Numbered from the stretch's first letter, positions 1 through 7,111 are shown. The stretch is 9,986 bases of DNA from Desulfobacterales bacterium (GCA_030672485.1 DAOVGH010000021.1:1-9986), one strand, 5' to 3'. Numbers and translations: made by a program. Notes: generated from the letters alone by a model not told the origin.

Positions 1-92
1 ATATAAAAGGCCAGAGAAAGAAAATGAAGGTCTGTACAAGGTGTCTGAGATCCGGACTGGTATACAAGGAAGCAGTAGGCAGTAAGCAGTAA
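1..92 (+). CDS. rpmB: 50S ribosomal protein L28, C-terminal end (5' part outside window)
   Basis: The frame is open from the window edge (first full codon at 3) and stops with TAA at 90-92. The visible 29 residues include MKVCTRCLRSGLVYKEA, which matches the conserved C-terminus of bacterial L28 (the V-C-T-[KR]-C-[LI]-[RK]-[AS]-G-K-V pattern). L28 is a small protein of the large ribosomal subunit. The gene runs towards relA, so the two are convergent. The last codons, giving roughly KEAVGSKQ, are written in a 7-base repeat (67-94), so the usual short L28 tail seems to have been extended by repeat sequence. An internal ATG at 24 could suggest a 22-residue ORF, but the upstream codons stay in frame and fit L28. 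Identification rests on a short match, so confidence is good rather than certain. Confidence 0.75.
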   Translation, partial: IKGQRKKMKVCTRCLRSGLVYKEAVGSKQ

Positions 93-151
93 GCACTTTG
101 TATCGATCCTCTCCCTGCTTGATACTGCATACTCCATACTGCCTACTGTTT
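67..151. repeat. Inverted heptamer array between rpmB and relA; possible two-way terminator
   Basis: The left arm (67-94) is four 7-base units: aggaagc, agtaggc, agtaagc, agtaagc. The right arm (117-151) is about five units of the complementary type, such as actgcat, actccat, actgcct. The arms contain a perfect 12-bp inverted repeat, cagtaggcagta at 73-84 against tactgcctactg at 137-148, enclosing a 52-nt loop. The left arm overlaps the 3' end of rpmB and the right arm ends 2 bp before the relA stop. Read rightward, the stem is followed by gttttctc, so it could terminate rpmB transcription. Read leftward there is no T-run. The repeat is directly visible; a terminator role is inference. Confidence 0.7.
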
Positions 152-153
152 TC

Positions 154-2295
154 TCAAATCCGTTCTACCTTTAATACCTCCTTAATCTTCTTTATCTTTG
201 AAATAATATCCCTTAACTGACTATAATCAGAGACCTCAATGGTAAAAGTGGATATCCCCTTTTTGTCAATCGTTGTCTGGACATCTGCATCTACGATATT
301 AGCCTCGCTCTGGGCAAATATAGCACTTATATCGGCTAGCATCCCCTTTTTGGAGATATTGGTAACCTTCAATCTTGCTACATAACTCACATCTTCAGAA
401 GGTTCCCACTCCACCTCTACCAGCCTATACGGGTCAACATCTCTAATATGCCGACAATCTCTTGTATGAATGGTGACCCCCCTTCCCCTGGTAATAAAAC
501 CGATAGCTGGTTCCCCTGGTAGTGGGTGACAACACTTTCCAAAGCGAATGAGCATATCACTCACCCCTTTGACCTTAATCCCAATGTCGCCCTTTTTCCT
601 TCTTATCCTGTGAACTATCCTCTGGACAAAGCCCTCTGACTTACCCTCTTTTATCTCCAAATGAGGGACAAGTCGGTTTAGGACCTGTTTTGCCGAGACT
701 TTGCCATACCCGATATTGGCCAGCAGATCATCCACACTCCTTAGGGAGAACCTATGGACCACATCTAAAAGCCGCTCATTTCTGAATTGCCTTGATAAAT
801 TAAGGTTGAATTTCTTAAGCTCTTTTTCCAAGATATCCCTTCCAATAGCTATACTCTCTTTCCTCTCTTCCTTTTTTATCCATTGTCTGATCCTGGTCCT
901 GGCCGTGGATGTCTTTACAAAATTGAGCCAATCCTTACTGGGCTTATGGTTCTTGGAGGTAAGAATCTGGACCATATCCCCGTTTCTGAGCTCGTAGCTC
1001 AACGGGACTATCCTTTCGTTTACCTTGGCACCTGTACATCTATTTCCAACCTCTGAATGTATACTATAGGCAAAATCAACCGGGGTTGCTCCCTTGGGAA
1101 GTGCCTTGACCTCGCCTTTAGGCGTAAAAACGAAGGTCTCGCCGCTAAAAAGATCTAATCTGACTGATTCCAAAAATTCCTTTGGATCAGTCAGGCTTTT
1201 CTGCCATTCTAACAACTGTCTCATCCATGCGTATTGATCGTGCATCTCTTTATCCGATTCATATCCCTCTTTATACCTCCAATGAGCAGCGATCCCCTCT
1301 TCGGCGATTCTATCCATATCCCATGTTCTTATCTGTATCTCCATTCTCTCCCCCAGAGAAGTGATTACGGTGGTGTGCAAAGACTGATACATATTGGGCT
1401 TAGGCAGGGAGATATAATCCTTAAAACGGCCTGGCACCGGTTTCCACATGGAATGGATCAGACCCAAGACCTCATAGCACTCCTTCACGGAATTCACTAT
1501 TATCCTGAAGGCCAGGACGTCGTAGACCTGATCCGTATTGAGGTCCTGCTCCATCATCTTTTGATAAATACCAAAGAAATGCTTATGTCTTCCCTTTATC
1601 GTGGCCTCTATATCGGACTCACGTAATCTCTTGGATAAAACCTCCTTTGTCTCCCTGATAAATTTCTCCTGTGCCTCCCGCCTCTGGGCAATCCCCAACC
1701 GTATATCCTCATAAATTTTCGGCTCAAGGTAAAAGAGGGAGAGATCCTCCAAGGTTGACTTTAGCCAGTAAATACCCATCCTTCCAGCAAGAGGTGCATA
1801 AATATCAAGGGTTTCCCTTGTAATTACCTCCTGCTTTTCGGGAGGCTGAAAACCCAGGGTTTGCATATTATGCAACCGATCTGCCAATTTAACCAGAAGG
1901 ACCCTGATATCAGTAGCCATGGCGAGAATCATCTTTCTCATGTTCTCTGCCTGCTGTTCCTCTTTGCTCAAGAACTGTATCTTGCTCATCTTGGTAACAC
2001 CATCTACTATGGTTGCCACCTTCTTGCCGAATAGATATTCGATATCCGTTAGCTCAGCCAAGGTGTCCTCGACCGTATCATGGAGAAGACCAGAGGCAAC
2101 ACTCACCTCGTCCATCTTCATCTTGGTGAGAATTCCGGCAACCTCCAAGGGGTGGGAAAGATACGGCTCCCCGGATAAACGGACCTGTTCCTTGTGCACC
2201 TTGGCTGAATAGACATACGCCTTTTCAATGAGACCTGTATCCGCAGCGGGATGATACGACACGATCTCCGATGTTATGTCATTTAAGCGAATCAT
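154..2295 (-). CDS. relA: Bifunctional (p)ppGpp synthetase/hydrolase, long RelA/SpoT (Rel) type
   Basis: Makes pppGpp/ppGpp from ATP and GTP/GDP during starvation and hydrolyses it again; cytosolic, and ribosome-associated in the family. The 713-residue product has the full long-RSH layout. An HD hydrolase domain (about 20-170) has H48, the H72-D73 pair in LLHDTVEDT and the DRLHN motif at 139-143. A synthetase domain (about 235-345) has RFKD at 290-293, YQSLHT and EIQIRT. Then come a TGS domain (about 382-443), a conserved cysteine pair at 588-589, and a C-terminal ACT domain (about 641-713). RFKD, rather than the EFDD of monofunctional RelA, together with an intact HD site, indicates both activities. 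I chose ATG at 2295 (MIRLNDI) over the upstream TTG at 2310 because it matches family N-termini and the TTG abuts the aaaggagg motif with no spacer. That motif is 15 nt from the ATG, which is rather far. The gene overlaps the proS end by 17 bp, suggesting translational coupling. Confidence 0.96.
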   Translation of the reverse strand: MIRLNDITSEIVSYHPAADTGLIEKAYVYSAKVHKEQVRLSGEPYLSHPLEVAGILTKMKMDEVSVASGLLHDTVEDTLAELTDIEYLFGKKVATIVDGVTKMSKIQFLSKEEQQAENMRKMILAMATDIRVLLVKLADRLHNMQTLGFQPPEKQEVITRETLDIYAPLAGRMGIYWLKSTLEDLSLFYLEPKIYEDIRLGIAQRREAQEKFIRETKEVLSKRLRESDIEATIKGRHKHFFGIYQKMMEQDLNTDQVYDVLAFRIIVNSVKECYEVLGLIHSMWKPVPGRFKDYISLPKPNMYQSLHTTVITSLGERMEIQIRTWDMDRIAEEGIAAHWRYKEGYESDKEMHDQYAWMRQLLEWQKSLTDPKEFLESVRLDLFSGETFVFTPKGEVKALPKGATPVDFAYSIHSEVGNRCTGAKVNERIVPLSYELRNGDMVQILTSKNHKPSKDWLNFVKTSTARTRIRQWIKKEERKESIAIGRDILEKELKKFNLNLSRQFRNERLLDVVHRFSLRSVDDLLANIGYGKVSAKQVLNRLVPHLEIKEGKSEGFVQRIVHRIRRKKGDIGIKVKGVSDMLIRFGKCCHPLPGEPAIGFITRGRGVTIHTRDCRHIRDVDPYRLVEVEWEPSEDVSYVARLKVTNISKKGMLADISAIFAQSEANIVDADVQTTIDKKGISTFTIEVSDYSQLRDIISKIKKIKEVLKVERI

Positions 2296-4018
2296 ACAGG
2301 CCCTGGACAACCTCCTTTATGGCTTCAGGTGCCTTGTTTATGGGTATCAATCTGACATCTGGATCAGAGCGAAGCCTGATCTCAATAGAGTCTTCTTTAA
2401 GCGTTCTGACACTAACAGCAACCCTCACAGGTATGCCCAGAAGATCAGCGTCCTTGAGTTTGAATCCCGGTCTCTCATCCCTGTCATCCAGAAAAACCCC
2501 CGTGCCTAGATCACTCAGATGCCGGTATAAATCTTCCGCCACTTTTCTAACACGGGCTTCATGCAGCTCAAGGGGTAGGATCGTTATTTCAAAGGGGGAG
2601 ATAGATACAGGAAAGATAATACCGTTGTCGTCGTGACTCTGTTCTATAGCTGCTGCCACAACTCTTTCAATACCTATACCGTAACACCCCATAACAATGG
2701 GGGTTTCCTCACCATTCTTATCCAGAAAATTGGCCTTAAGGGCCTTAGTGTATTTTGTCCCCAATTTGAAGATATGGCCAACCTCTATTCCCTTACCAAA
2801 CCGTAGCTCCCCTCCACACCTGGGGCATAGATCAGAGGAGGTTATCATCCTTAGGTCTGCATGCTGCTCCACCTGAAAATCCCTTCCCTCATTTACGTTG
2901 ACGATATGCCTATCTTTCTCGTTTGCCCCCATTACCATGTTTTTCATCTCCTTCAAGGCAAAGTCAGCCAGTTTCCTTACCTTCAAGCCAATGGCCCCTG
3001 CGAAGCCCATCGGGGCACCAGTTACATCAAATACAGTTTCTGGATCAGCCATAGCAAGCTCTTGAGCATTAAGGACATTTCTCAGCTTGGTTTCATTCAA
3101 TTCATGATCGCCCCTCACTAAAGCAGCAATTGGTCCCTGTTCAGTTTGATAGATGAGGGTTTTGACCAGTTTTTCGGGCCCGACCGACAAGAATTCAGTC
3201 ACCTCATCTACGGTTCTTATTCCCGGTGTATCTACGACCTGGAGTTCTTTTTGCCTCTCAGCACATCGAGAATCATCCTCCCTTACTATTACCTCCGCCT
3301 TTTCTAAGTTGGAGGCATAGTTACAATTTTGACAGCTTACAATATCGTCCTCACCGGTATCCGATAGGACCATGAATTCATGGGAAAAACTGCCACCTAT
3401 AGCTCCTGTATCTGCCTCGACTGCCCGAAATTTCAGTCCACACCTTCTAAAGATAGCCTCATATGCCACATGCATCCTTTCATAACTCCGGTTGGACCCC
3501 TCTTCATCTACATCAAAGCTATAGGCATCCTTCATGGTAAACTCCCGGGCCCGCATAACTCCAAATCTCGGCCTGATCTCATCCCTGAACTTGGTCTGGA
3601 TCTGATACAGGATAATGGGCAGTTGTTTGTATGAATGGATCTCCCTTCGAACGAGGTCAGTTATGACCTCCTCATGGGTTGGGCCCAGGCATGATTCCCG
3701 ATTGTGTCGATCCCTGAACCTCAGGAGCTCTGGTCCATAATAATCCCATCGACCGCTTTCCATCCATAAATCACCTGGTTGTACCCCTGGGAGCAGGACT
3801 TCAATGGCACCAGCCTTGTCCATCTCTTCCCTGACAATGCCTTCCACCTTCTTGAGAGCCATCAATCCAAAGGGAAGATAGTTATAGATTCCTGCTGCCA
3901 GCTTTCTGATCATCCCAGCCCTGAGCATTAATTGGTGACTTATAATCTCCGCCTCGGCAGGTACCTCTTTAAGCGTAGGAATAAAGAATTGTGAATATCT
4001 TCTTGAAATAGAGGCCAT
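2279..4018 (-). CDS. proS: Prolyl-tRNA synthetase, bacterial type with editing insert
   Basis: Charges tRNA-Pro with proline using ATP. The 579-residue product matches the usual bacterial ProRS length. The N-terminus (RYSQFFIPTLKEVPAEAE) is typical. Class II core motifs are visible: RFRDR and GPTHEE (about 101-117), FRDEIRPRFGVMRAREF (144-160), and GCYGIGIERVVAA (444-456) as motif 3. The region of about 225-400 is the YbaK-like insertion that deacylates Ala-tRNA-Pro, with the lysine of LVKTLIY at 286 in the expected place. Cysteine pairs at 229/232 and 398/401 flank it. The C-terminal anticodon-binding domain is about 470-579. A TTG at 4048 would add ten residues, but these are encoded entirely by the intergenic heptamer array, so ATG at 4018 is preferred even though no ribosome-binding site precedes it. 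It lies between ispG and relA on the same strand, probably in one operon. Confidence 0.96.
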   Translation of the reverse strand: MASISRRYSQFFIPTLKEVPAEAEIISHQLMLRAGMIRKLAAGIYNYLPFGLMALKKVEGIVREEMDKAGAIEVLLPGVQPGDLWMESGRWDYYGPELLRFRDRHNRESCLGPTHEEVITDLVRREIHSYKQLPIILYQIQTKFRDEIRPRFGVMRAREFTMKDAYSFDVDEEGSNRSYERMHVAYEAIFRRCGLKFRAVEADTGAIGGSFSHEFMVLSDTGEDDIVSCQNCNYASNLEKAEVIVREDDSRCAERQKELQVVDTPGIRTVDEVTEFLSVGPEKLVKTLIYQTEQGPIAALVRGDHELNETKLRNVLNAQELAMADPETVFDVTGAPMGFAGAIGLKVRKLADFALKEMKNMVMGANEKDRHIVNVNEGRDFQVEQHADLRMITSSDLCPRCGGELRFGKGIEVGHIFKLGTKYTKALKANFLDKNGEETPIVMGCYGIGIERVVAAAIEQSHDDNGIIFPVSISPFEITILPLELHEARVRKVAEDLYRHLSDLGTGVFLDDRDERPGFKLKDADLLGIPVRVAVSVRTLKEDSIEIRLRSDPDVRLIPINKAPEAIKEVVQGLYDSLK

Positions 4019-4019
4019 A

Positions 4020-4096
4020 ATCGAAGATTGATGATTGAAAATTGACAAACGAAAATCTAAAATATTCAGTCGAAAATCGTCAATCTAAAATATTCA
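4020..4096. repeat. Tandem 7-base repeat array filling the ispG-proS junction
   Basis: The 77 bp divide without remainder into eleven degenerate heptamers of the type ATcgAAA (plus strand), for example atcgaag, attgatg, attgaaa, attgaca, atctaaa and gtcgaaa. Ten of the eleven begin with A and all end in A or G. The pair atctaaa-atattca occurs twice, at 4055-4068 and 4083-4096, exactly four units apart. The array begins 2 bp before the proS ATG and its last unit holds the ispG stop codon, so the intergenic space is repeat and little else. No promoter, terminator or ribosome-binding site is apparent in it. Family comparison: heptanucleotide tandem repeats (STRR) are known from cyanobacterial intergenic DNA; these units are different. 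Confidence 0.75.
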
Positions 4097-5152
4097 TTCG
4101 TTCGCCATCTTTTTGACTTCTTTAATAAGTACGCTCGCCAGATCTGACTCAGGCACCTTTTTCATCAATCTGCCCTTCTTAAACAATGTGCCTTGGCCCT
4201 GTCCGCCAGCAATACCGATGTCAGCCTCTCTTGCCTCTCCAGGCCCATTTACAACACATCCCATAATGGCCACCTTAATAGGAGTCGTAATCTGATCCAG
4301 GGCATCTTCAACTGTTTCAACCAAGGTGAAAAGATCTATTTCACACCTTCCGCATGTGGGGCAAGATATGATTTCCGCTCCCCTCTGTCTCAGACCCAGG
4401 GCCCTTAAGATCTCATAAGCCACCTTAATCTCCTCTACCGGGTCACGGGTTAGAGAGACCCTGATTGTGTCTCCTATGCCCTCCGATAGTAATAATCCAA
4501 TCCCTAGGCAGTTTTTGACGGTCCCTGATATGAGGCTTCCGGCCTCGGTCACACCTAAATGTAACGGGTAGTCAACCTTCTCACTCAGAAGCCTATATGC
4601 CGATATCATTTGCAAGACATCTGATGATTTCAGGGAAATCTTAATGAGATGGAAATCTAAATCCTCCAAAATCATTACATGACTCATGGCACTCTCAACC
4701 ATGGCATCTGCTGTCGGGTGACCGTACTTTCTTACAAGAGCCCTGTCAAGAGAGCCGGAGTTAACCCCAATCCTTATAGGAATTGCCTGATATCGGGCAG
4801 CGGCGACAATCTCCTGAATTTGTTTCCTTCCGCCAATGTTTCCTGGATTCAACCTCAGCGCATCAGCACCATTCTCTATAGCTGCCAGGGCAAGCCGGTA
4901 GTCAAAATGAATATCGGCAATAACCGGAGTAGCTACCTGAGATTTTATCTCTCTAAGGGCAGAGGCGGCCTTCATATCTGGCACTGCCAGGCGAACAAGC
5001 TCACAGCCAGCGCTCCTTAGCCGTTCTATCTGTCTTACCGTAGCAGCTACATCCTGAGTCGGGGTATTGGTCATGGACTGTACCACTACCGGGGCACCGC
5101 CACCTATCTTTACCCCACCAATACTTATTTGTCTGCTACGGCGTCTTTTCAT
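4094..5152 (-). CDS. ispG: 4-hydroxy-3-methylbut-2-en-1-yl diphosphate synthase (flavodoxin/ferredoxin)
   Basis: Catalyses the penultimate step of the MEP isoprenoid pathway, the reductive conversion of MEcPP to HMBPP using a [4Fe-4S] cluster. The 352-residue product is the short bacterial form: a TIM-barrel N-terminal domain beginning RQISIGGVKIGGGAPVVVQSMTNT, with ADIHFDYRLA (79-88) and RLNPGNIGG (100-108), and a C-terminal cluster domain. The cluster ligands are clear: C264 and C267 in SCPTCGR, C299 in MGCVVNGPGEA, and E306, matching the C270, C273, C305, E312 set of the E. coli enzyme. The ATG at 5152 is directly preceded by an in-frame TAA, so no longer form is possible. No Shine-Dalgarno sequence lies upstream; positions -7 to -17 instead form one arm of an 11-bp inverted repeat. 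It is probably the first gene of ispG-proS-relA. Its stop codon is supplied by the heptamer array. Confidence 0.96.
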   Translation of the reverse strand: MKRRRSRQISIGGVKIGGGAPVVVQSMTNTPTQDVAATVRQIERLRSAGCELVRLAVPDMKAASALREIKSQVATPVIADIHFDYRLALAAIENGADALRLNPGNIGGRKQIQEIVAAARYQAIPIRIGVNSGSLDRALVRKYGHPTADAMVESAMSHVMILEDLDFHLIKISLKSSDVLQMISAYRLLSEKVDYPLHLGVTEAGSLISGTVKNCLGIGLLLSEGIGDTIRVSLTRDPVEEIKVAYEILRALGLRQRGAEIISCPTCGRCEIDLFTLVETVEDALDQITTPIKVAIMGCVVNGPGEAREADIGIAGGQGQGTLFKKGRLMKKVPESDLASVLIKEVKKMANE

Positions 5153-5158
5153 TTAAAA

Positions 5159-5285
5159 ATAAGGGATTAAAGAATAGTCTTTTTCTCAAACTCTCCTTTT
5201 TGGCAACCTTTGTGCCCTGTTCCCTCACCTATGGTACCTCATTAACCGCATTAAAATCTGTTCCATCCGAGCACTAATCCCTTAT
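5159..5285 (-). promoter_or_regulatory. Possible structured leader next to the ispG start
   Basis: An exact 11-bp inverted repeat pairs ataagggatta (5159-5169) with taatcccttat (5275-5285), 105 bp apart. In a leftward transcript the arm nearer the gene lies 7 to 17 nt before the ispG ATG, the place a ribosome-binding site would occupy. Formation of this long stem would hold the initiation region in structure. The repeat is observed; a regulatory role is inference. Confidence 0.35.
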
Positions 5286-5448
5286 GATCCTTGGAGTCAT
5301 ATTTAACAGCAGGGAGATCTTTACAGCGAAGGGATGACTGGGAAGCTCTGAGTGCCTTCAGTTTGCCTTAGCTATGGTCGCTTGTCCGTCGATACACAAG
5401 GTCTCTATGCATGCGGCAAGATCACGTATAGCCATAAAGTGTATTTTG

Positions 5449-5477
5449 AGGTTAGCTAAAAAGATGCCACATGTCAA
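5449..5477 (-). promoter_or_regulatory. Predicted sigma70-type promoter for ispG-proS-relA
   Basis: On the minus strand there is a perfect -35 box TTGACA (5477-5472), a 17-bp spacer, and a -10-like box TAACCT (5454-5449). Transcription would start near 5442 and give a leader of about 290 nt before ispG. The -10 box matches the consensus TATAAT at only three of six positions (TA...T), so the call rests on the exact -35 box and ideal spacing. Confidence 0.4.
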
Positions 5478-5491
5478 GGCGATTTCAGAGT

Positions 5492-5555
5492 AGAAGGTAA
5501 TGTACACAAACGGCATATTGAACCACTCCCTTACACTGCCTTTTTATTACCTTCT
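5492..5555. repeat. 10-bp inverted repeat in the ispG/DUF1844 intergenic region
   Basis: agaaggtaat (5492-5501) is the exact reverse complement of attaccttct (5546-5555), with 44 bp between. On the plus strand a T5 run (5541-5545) lies just inside the right arm, not after it, so it does not look like a terminator. It lies just upstream of the predicted leftward promoter. Function unknown. Confidence 0.45.
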
Positions 5556-5809
5556 GGACAATGTAGTGGAAGGCATGGATGAAGATTTTCCCTTGCACTG
5601 AATGGCCTAATTCTGTTAAATTCCATACAGAAAATCCAAAACGGTCATTTATCAGTCACATTTCCCTTAGTAAACTAACCTCTCTTTTCGTCAACGGTGC
5701 GGACAAGCCGGGGACTATTGCGCGGATAAAAATAACCGAGGGGGCCGTGAAAGGTTGGTTAAGAGCCCACAAAACCTGAGTAGAAACCGTATAGAGTAAG
5801 GAGGAAAAC

Positions 5810-6193
5810 ATGGCTGAAGAAGTAATAGAGGGTGAAGGCTTTATTGTTAAAGACAAAAGGACTTTCGATACTCAGGGAAAGGTAAAGGAGGAATTTGGAA
5901 GGACAAAGAAGGAAGAAGTCAAGGAAAAGGAGAAGAGTACTACTCCCTTGCCGGAAGTCAATTTCTCCTCCTTCCTTCTCTCACTGAGTTCCTCAATCCT
6001 CCTTCACCTTGGTGAAATTGCAGATCCTCAGTCAGGAGAAAAAAAGAAAGACCTGGCCTTGGCAAAACAATCGATTGATATTATTAGGCTACTAAGAGAC
6101 AAAACCAAGGGCAATCTTACCCAGGAAGAGGAAAAACTCCTGGAGCATCTTCTCTACGATCTCCGCATGCGTTTTGTGAATGCCAGCAAATAG
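5810..6193 (+). CDS. DUF1844 family protein of unknown function
   Basis: A 127-residue cytosolic protein with no signal peptide or membrane segment. Residues 1-45 are rich in Lys and Glu and probably flexible. Residues about 49-124 match the DUF1844 pattern: VNFSSFLLSLSSSILLHLGE, DPQSGEKKKDLALAKQSIDII, then TKGNLTQEEEKLLEHLLYDLRMRFV. The family is helical and, as far as I know, has no assigned biochemical role. The start is well supported: aaggagg (5798-5804) lies five bases before the ATG. The stop is separated from ispE by 2 bp, so the two are almost certainly co-transcribed. Placement beside ispE hints at a housekeeping role but does not define it. Confidence 0.88.
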   Translation: MAEEVIEGEGFIVKDKRTFDTQGKVKEEFGRTKKEEVKEKEKSTTPLPEVNFSSFLLSLSSSILLHLGEIADPQSGEKKKDLALAKQSIDIIRLLRDKTKGNLTQEEEKLLEHLLYDLRMRFVNASK

Positions 6194-6195
6194 TA

Positions 6196-7092
6196 ATGAC
6201 CTCCCCACGCACAGATGAGAAATCCAACTCCTGTTTCTCCAACCAGGCCCCAATTAAGATACTGGCACCAGCCAAGCTAAATTTGCTCCTAAAGATTACC
6301 GGACAGAGGACTGATGGGTATCACGAGTTGCTCTCTATTCTAGTTCCGGTGGATCTCTATGATAACCTAAGAATAAGCAAGTTGGAAAAGGGGCTAGAGG
6401 TTCATTCGACCGGTAGGGAGCTGCCCAGAGCCAAAGATAATCTGGTTGATAGGGCGGCTGTCTCTTTTTTTGAAAAAACCGGAATCACCGAAGGGGCCAA
6501 AATCACAGTAATCAAAAAGATACCTGTCTCTTCTGGTTTGGGTGGGGGCAGCAGTGATGCCGCAGCAACATTAAAAGGACTAAACGAGCTTTGGGGATGC
6601 CCCTTGTCAAGAGAAGATCTTGGAAGGCTTGCCCTCCCTCTAGGTGCAGATGTTCCGTTTTTTCTCCTGCAGAGGCCATCGATAGCCAGAGGGATAGGAG
6701 AAATACTCCAACCAATAGAAGACTTTCCTTCATTTTGGTATGTCATTGTCAGTCCGAATCTTATGGTCTCAACAGCATGGGCCTATAGGGGGGTCAAATT
6801 AAGGTTGACAAATAAAGATAATCAGAGTAGAGTAGAATCTCTTAAGAAAGCCACTTTCAATATCCCAGGTATTCTTTCCAACGATCTTGAAAGTGTTACC
6901 CTTAGCGAATATCCTTTTCTTTGTTCAATCAAGGCCTCCTTAATAAAGTCAGGCGCCCTTGGTGCGTTGATGACTGGCAGTGGGCCAAGCCTCTTTGGCC
7001 TTTTTGACTCAGCTGAAAAGGCCCGTGAAGCCGGAAAGATAATGGCACGCCAATGGCGCGACGGTGATGTGTTTGTAGTTAAAGGTATCTGA
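6196..7092 (+). CDS. ispE: 4-diphosphocytidyl-2-C-methyl-D-erythritol kinase
   Basis: Phosphorylates CDP-ME with ATP in the MEP isoprenoid pathway. The 298-residue product is a GHMP kinase: motif 1 APAKLNLLLKI (25-35) with K28, the ATP-binding glycine-rich loop PVSSGLGGGSSDAA (110-123), LGADVPFF (149-156) with the likely catalytic D152, and the C-terminal MTGSGPSLFG (259-268). RTDGYHEL (38-45) is also typical. The first 20 residues are longer than in many homologues, but the ATG at 6196 is the only standard start before the conserved core and sits 2 bp after the DUF1844 stop, consistent with coupled translation. There is no clear ribosome-binding site of its own. Another MEP gene, ispG, diverges from the same intergenic region. 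Confidence 0.95.
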   Translation: MTSPRTDEKSNSCFSNQAPIKILAPAKLNLLLKITGQRTDGYHELLSILVPVDLYDNLRISKLEKGLEVHSTGRELPRAKDNLVDRAAVSFFEKTGITEGAKITVIKKIPVSSGLGGGSSDAAATLKGLNELWGCPLSREDLGRLALPLGADVPFFLLQRPSIARGIGEILQPIEDFPSFWYVIVSPNLMVSTAWAYRGVKLRLTNKDNQSRVESLKKATFNIPGILSNDLESVTLSEYPFLCSIKASLIKSGALGALMTGSGPSLFGLFDSAEKAREAGKIMARQWRDGDVFVVKGI

Positions 7093-7111
7093 AGTGCCTG
7101 AAGCCCGCCCT

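Larger units (their letters stand above)
5153..5809. other. 657-bp divergent intergenic region, no convincing gene
   Basis: Separates divergently transcribed ispG and the DUF1844 gene. I examined all frames. The longest open frames are about 50-66 codons (for example + strand 5579-5779, - strand 5358-5516 and the - strand frame across about 5485-5655); none has recognisable homology, and their starts lack good ribosome-binding sites. The region does contain a leftward sigma70-like promoter (5449-5477), an 11-bp inverted repeat close to ispG and a 10-bp inverted repeat in the middle. The GC-rich stretch near 5697-5775, just before the DUF1844 ribosome-binding site, can form short stems, but I do not recognise a known riboswitch there. 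A strong rightward promoter was not identified. Confidence 0.6.

Noticed and set aside
4019..4048. Ten-codon N-terminal extension of proS from TTG 4048
   Set aside because: It is translated wholly from the heptamer array, has no family counterpart and no ribosome-binding site.
5358..5516. 52-codon open frame on the minus strand starting at ATG 5516
   Set aside because: It spans the predicted promoter, lacks a ribosome-binding site and matches nothing I recognise.
5611..5632. ttctgt/acagaa inverted repeat resembling a LexA box
   Set aside because: The CTGT and ACAG halves are separated by 10 bases where the E. coli box has 8, and deltaproteobacterial LexA sites differ from this pattern.
5485..5655. 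Minus-strand open frame of about 57 codons with no ATG start, briefly considered as a transposase remnant
   Set aside because: No transposase motif and no terminal repeats at its ends. The evidence is too thin for a pseudogene call.
5697..5775. GC-rich structured-looking stretch before the DUF1844 gene, considered as a riboswitch
   Set aside because: Compared by eye with fluoride, guanidine, preQ1, SAM and c-di-GMP motifs. None of the conserved cores is present and only short stems can be drawn.
5579..5779. 66-codon open frame on the plus strand in the ispG/DUF1844 intergenic region
   Set aside because: No ribosome-binding site, no recognisable family, and an overlapping minus-strand frame is equally open. 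Treated as chance.
6402..6746. Minus-strand open frame of 114 codons inside ispE
   Set aside because: Shadow of the ispE coding sequence. The plus-strand product has complete GHMP kinase motifs.
6805..6840. TTGACA within ispE, considered as an internal promoter
   Set aside because: The hexamer at the right distance (tagagt) is a poor -10 box, and the sequence is constrained by coding.
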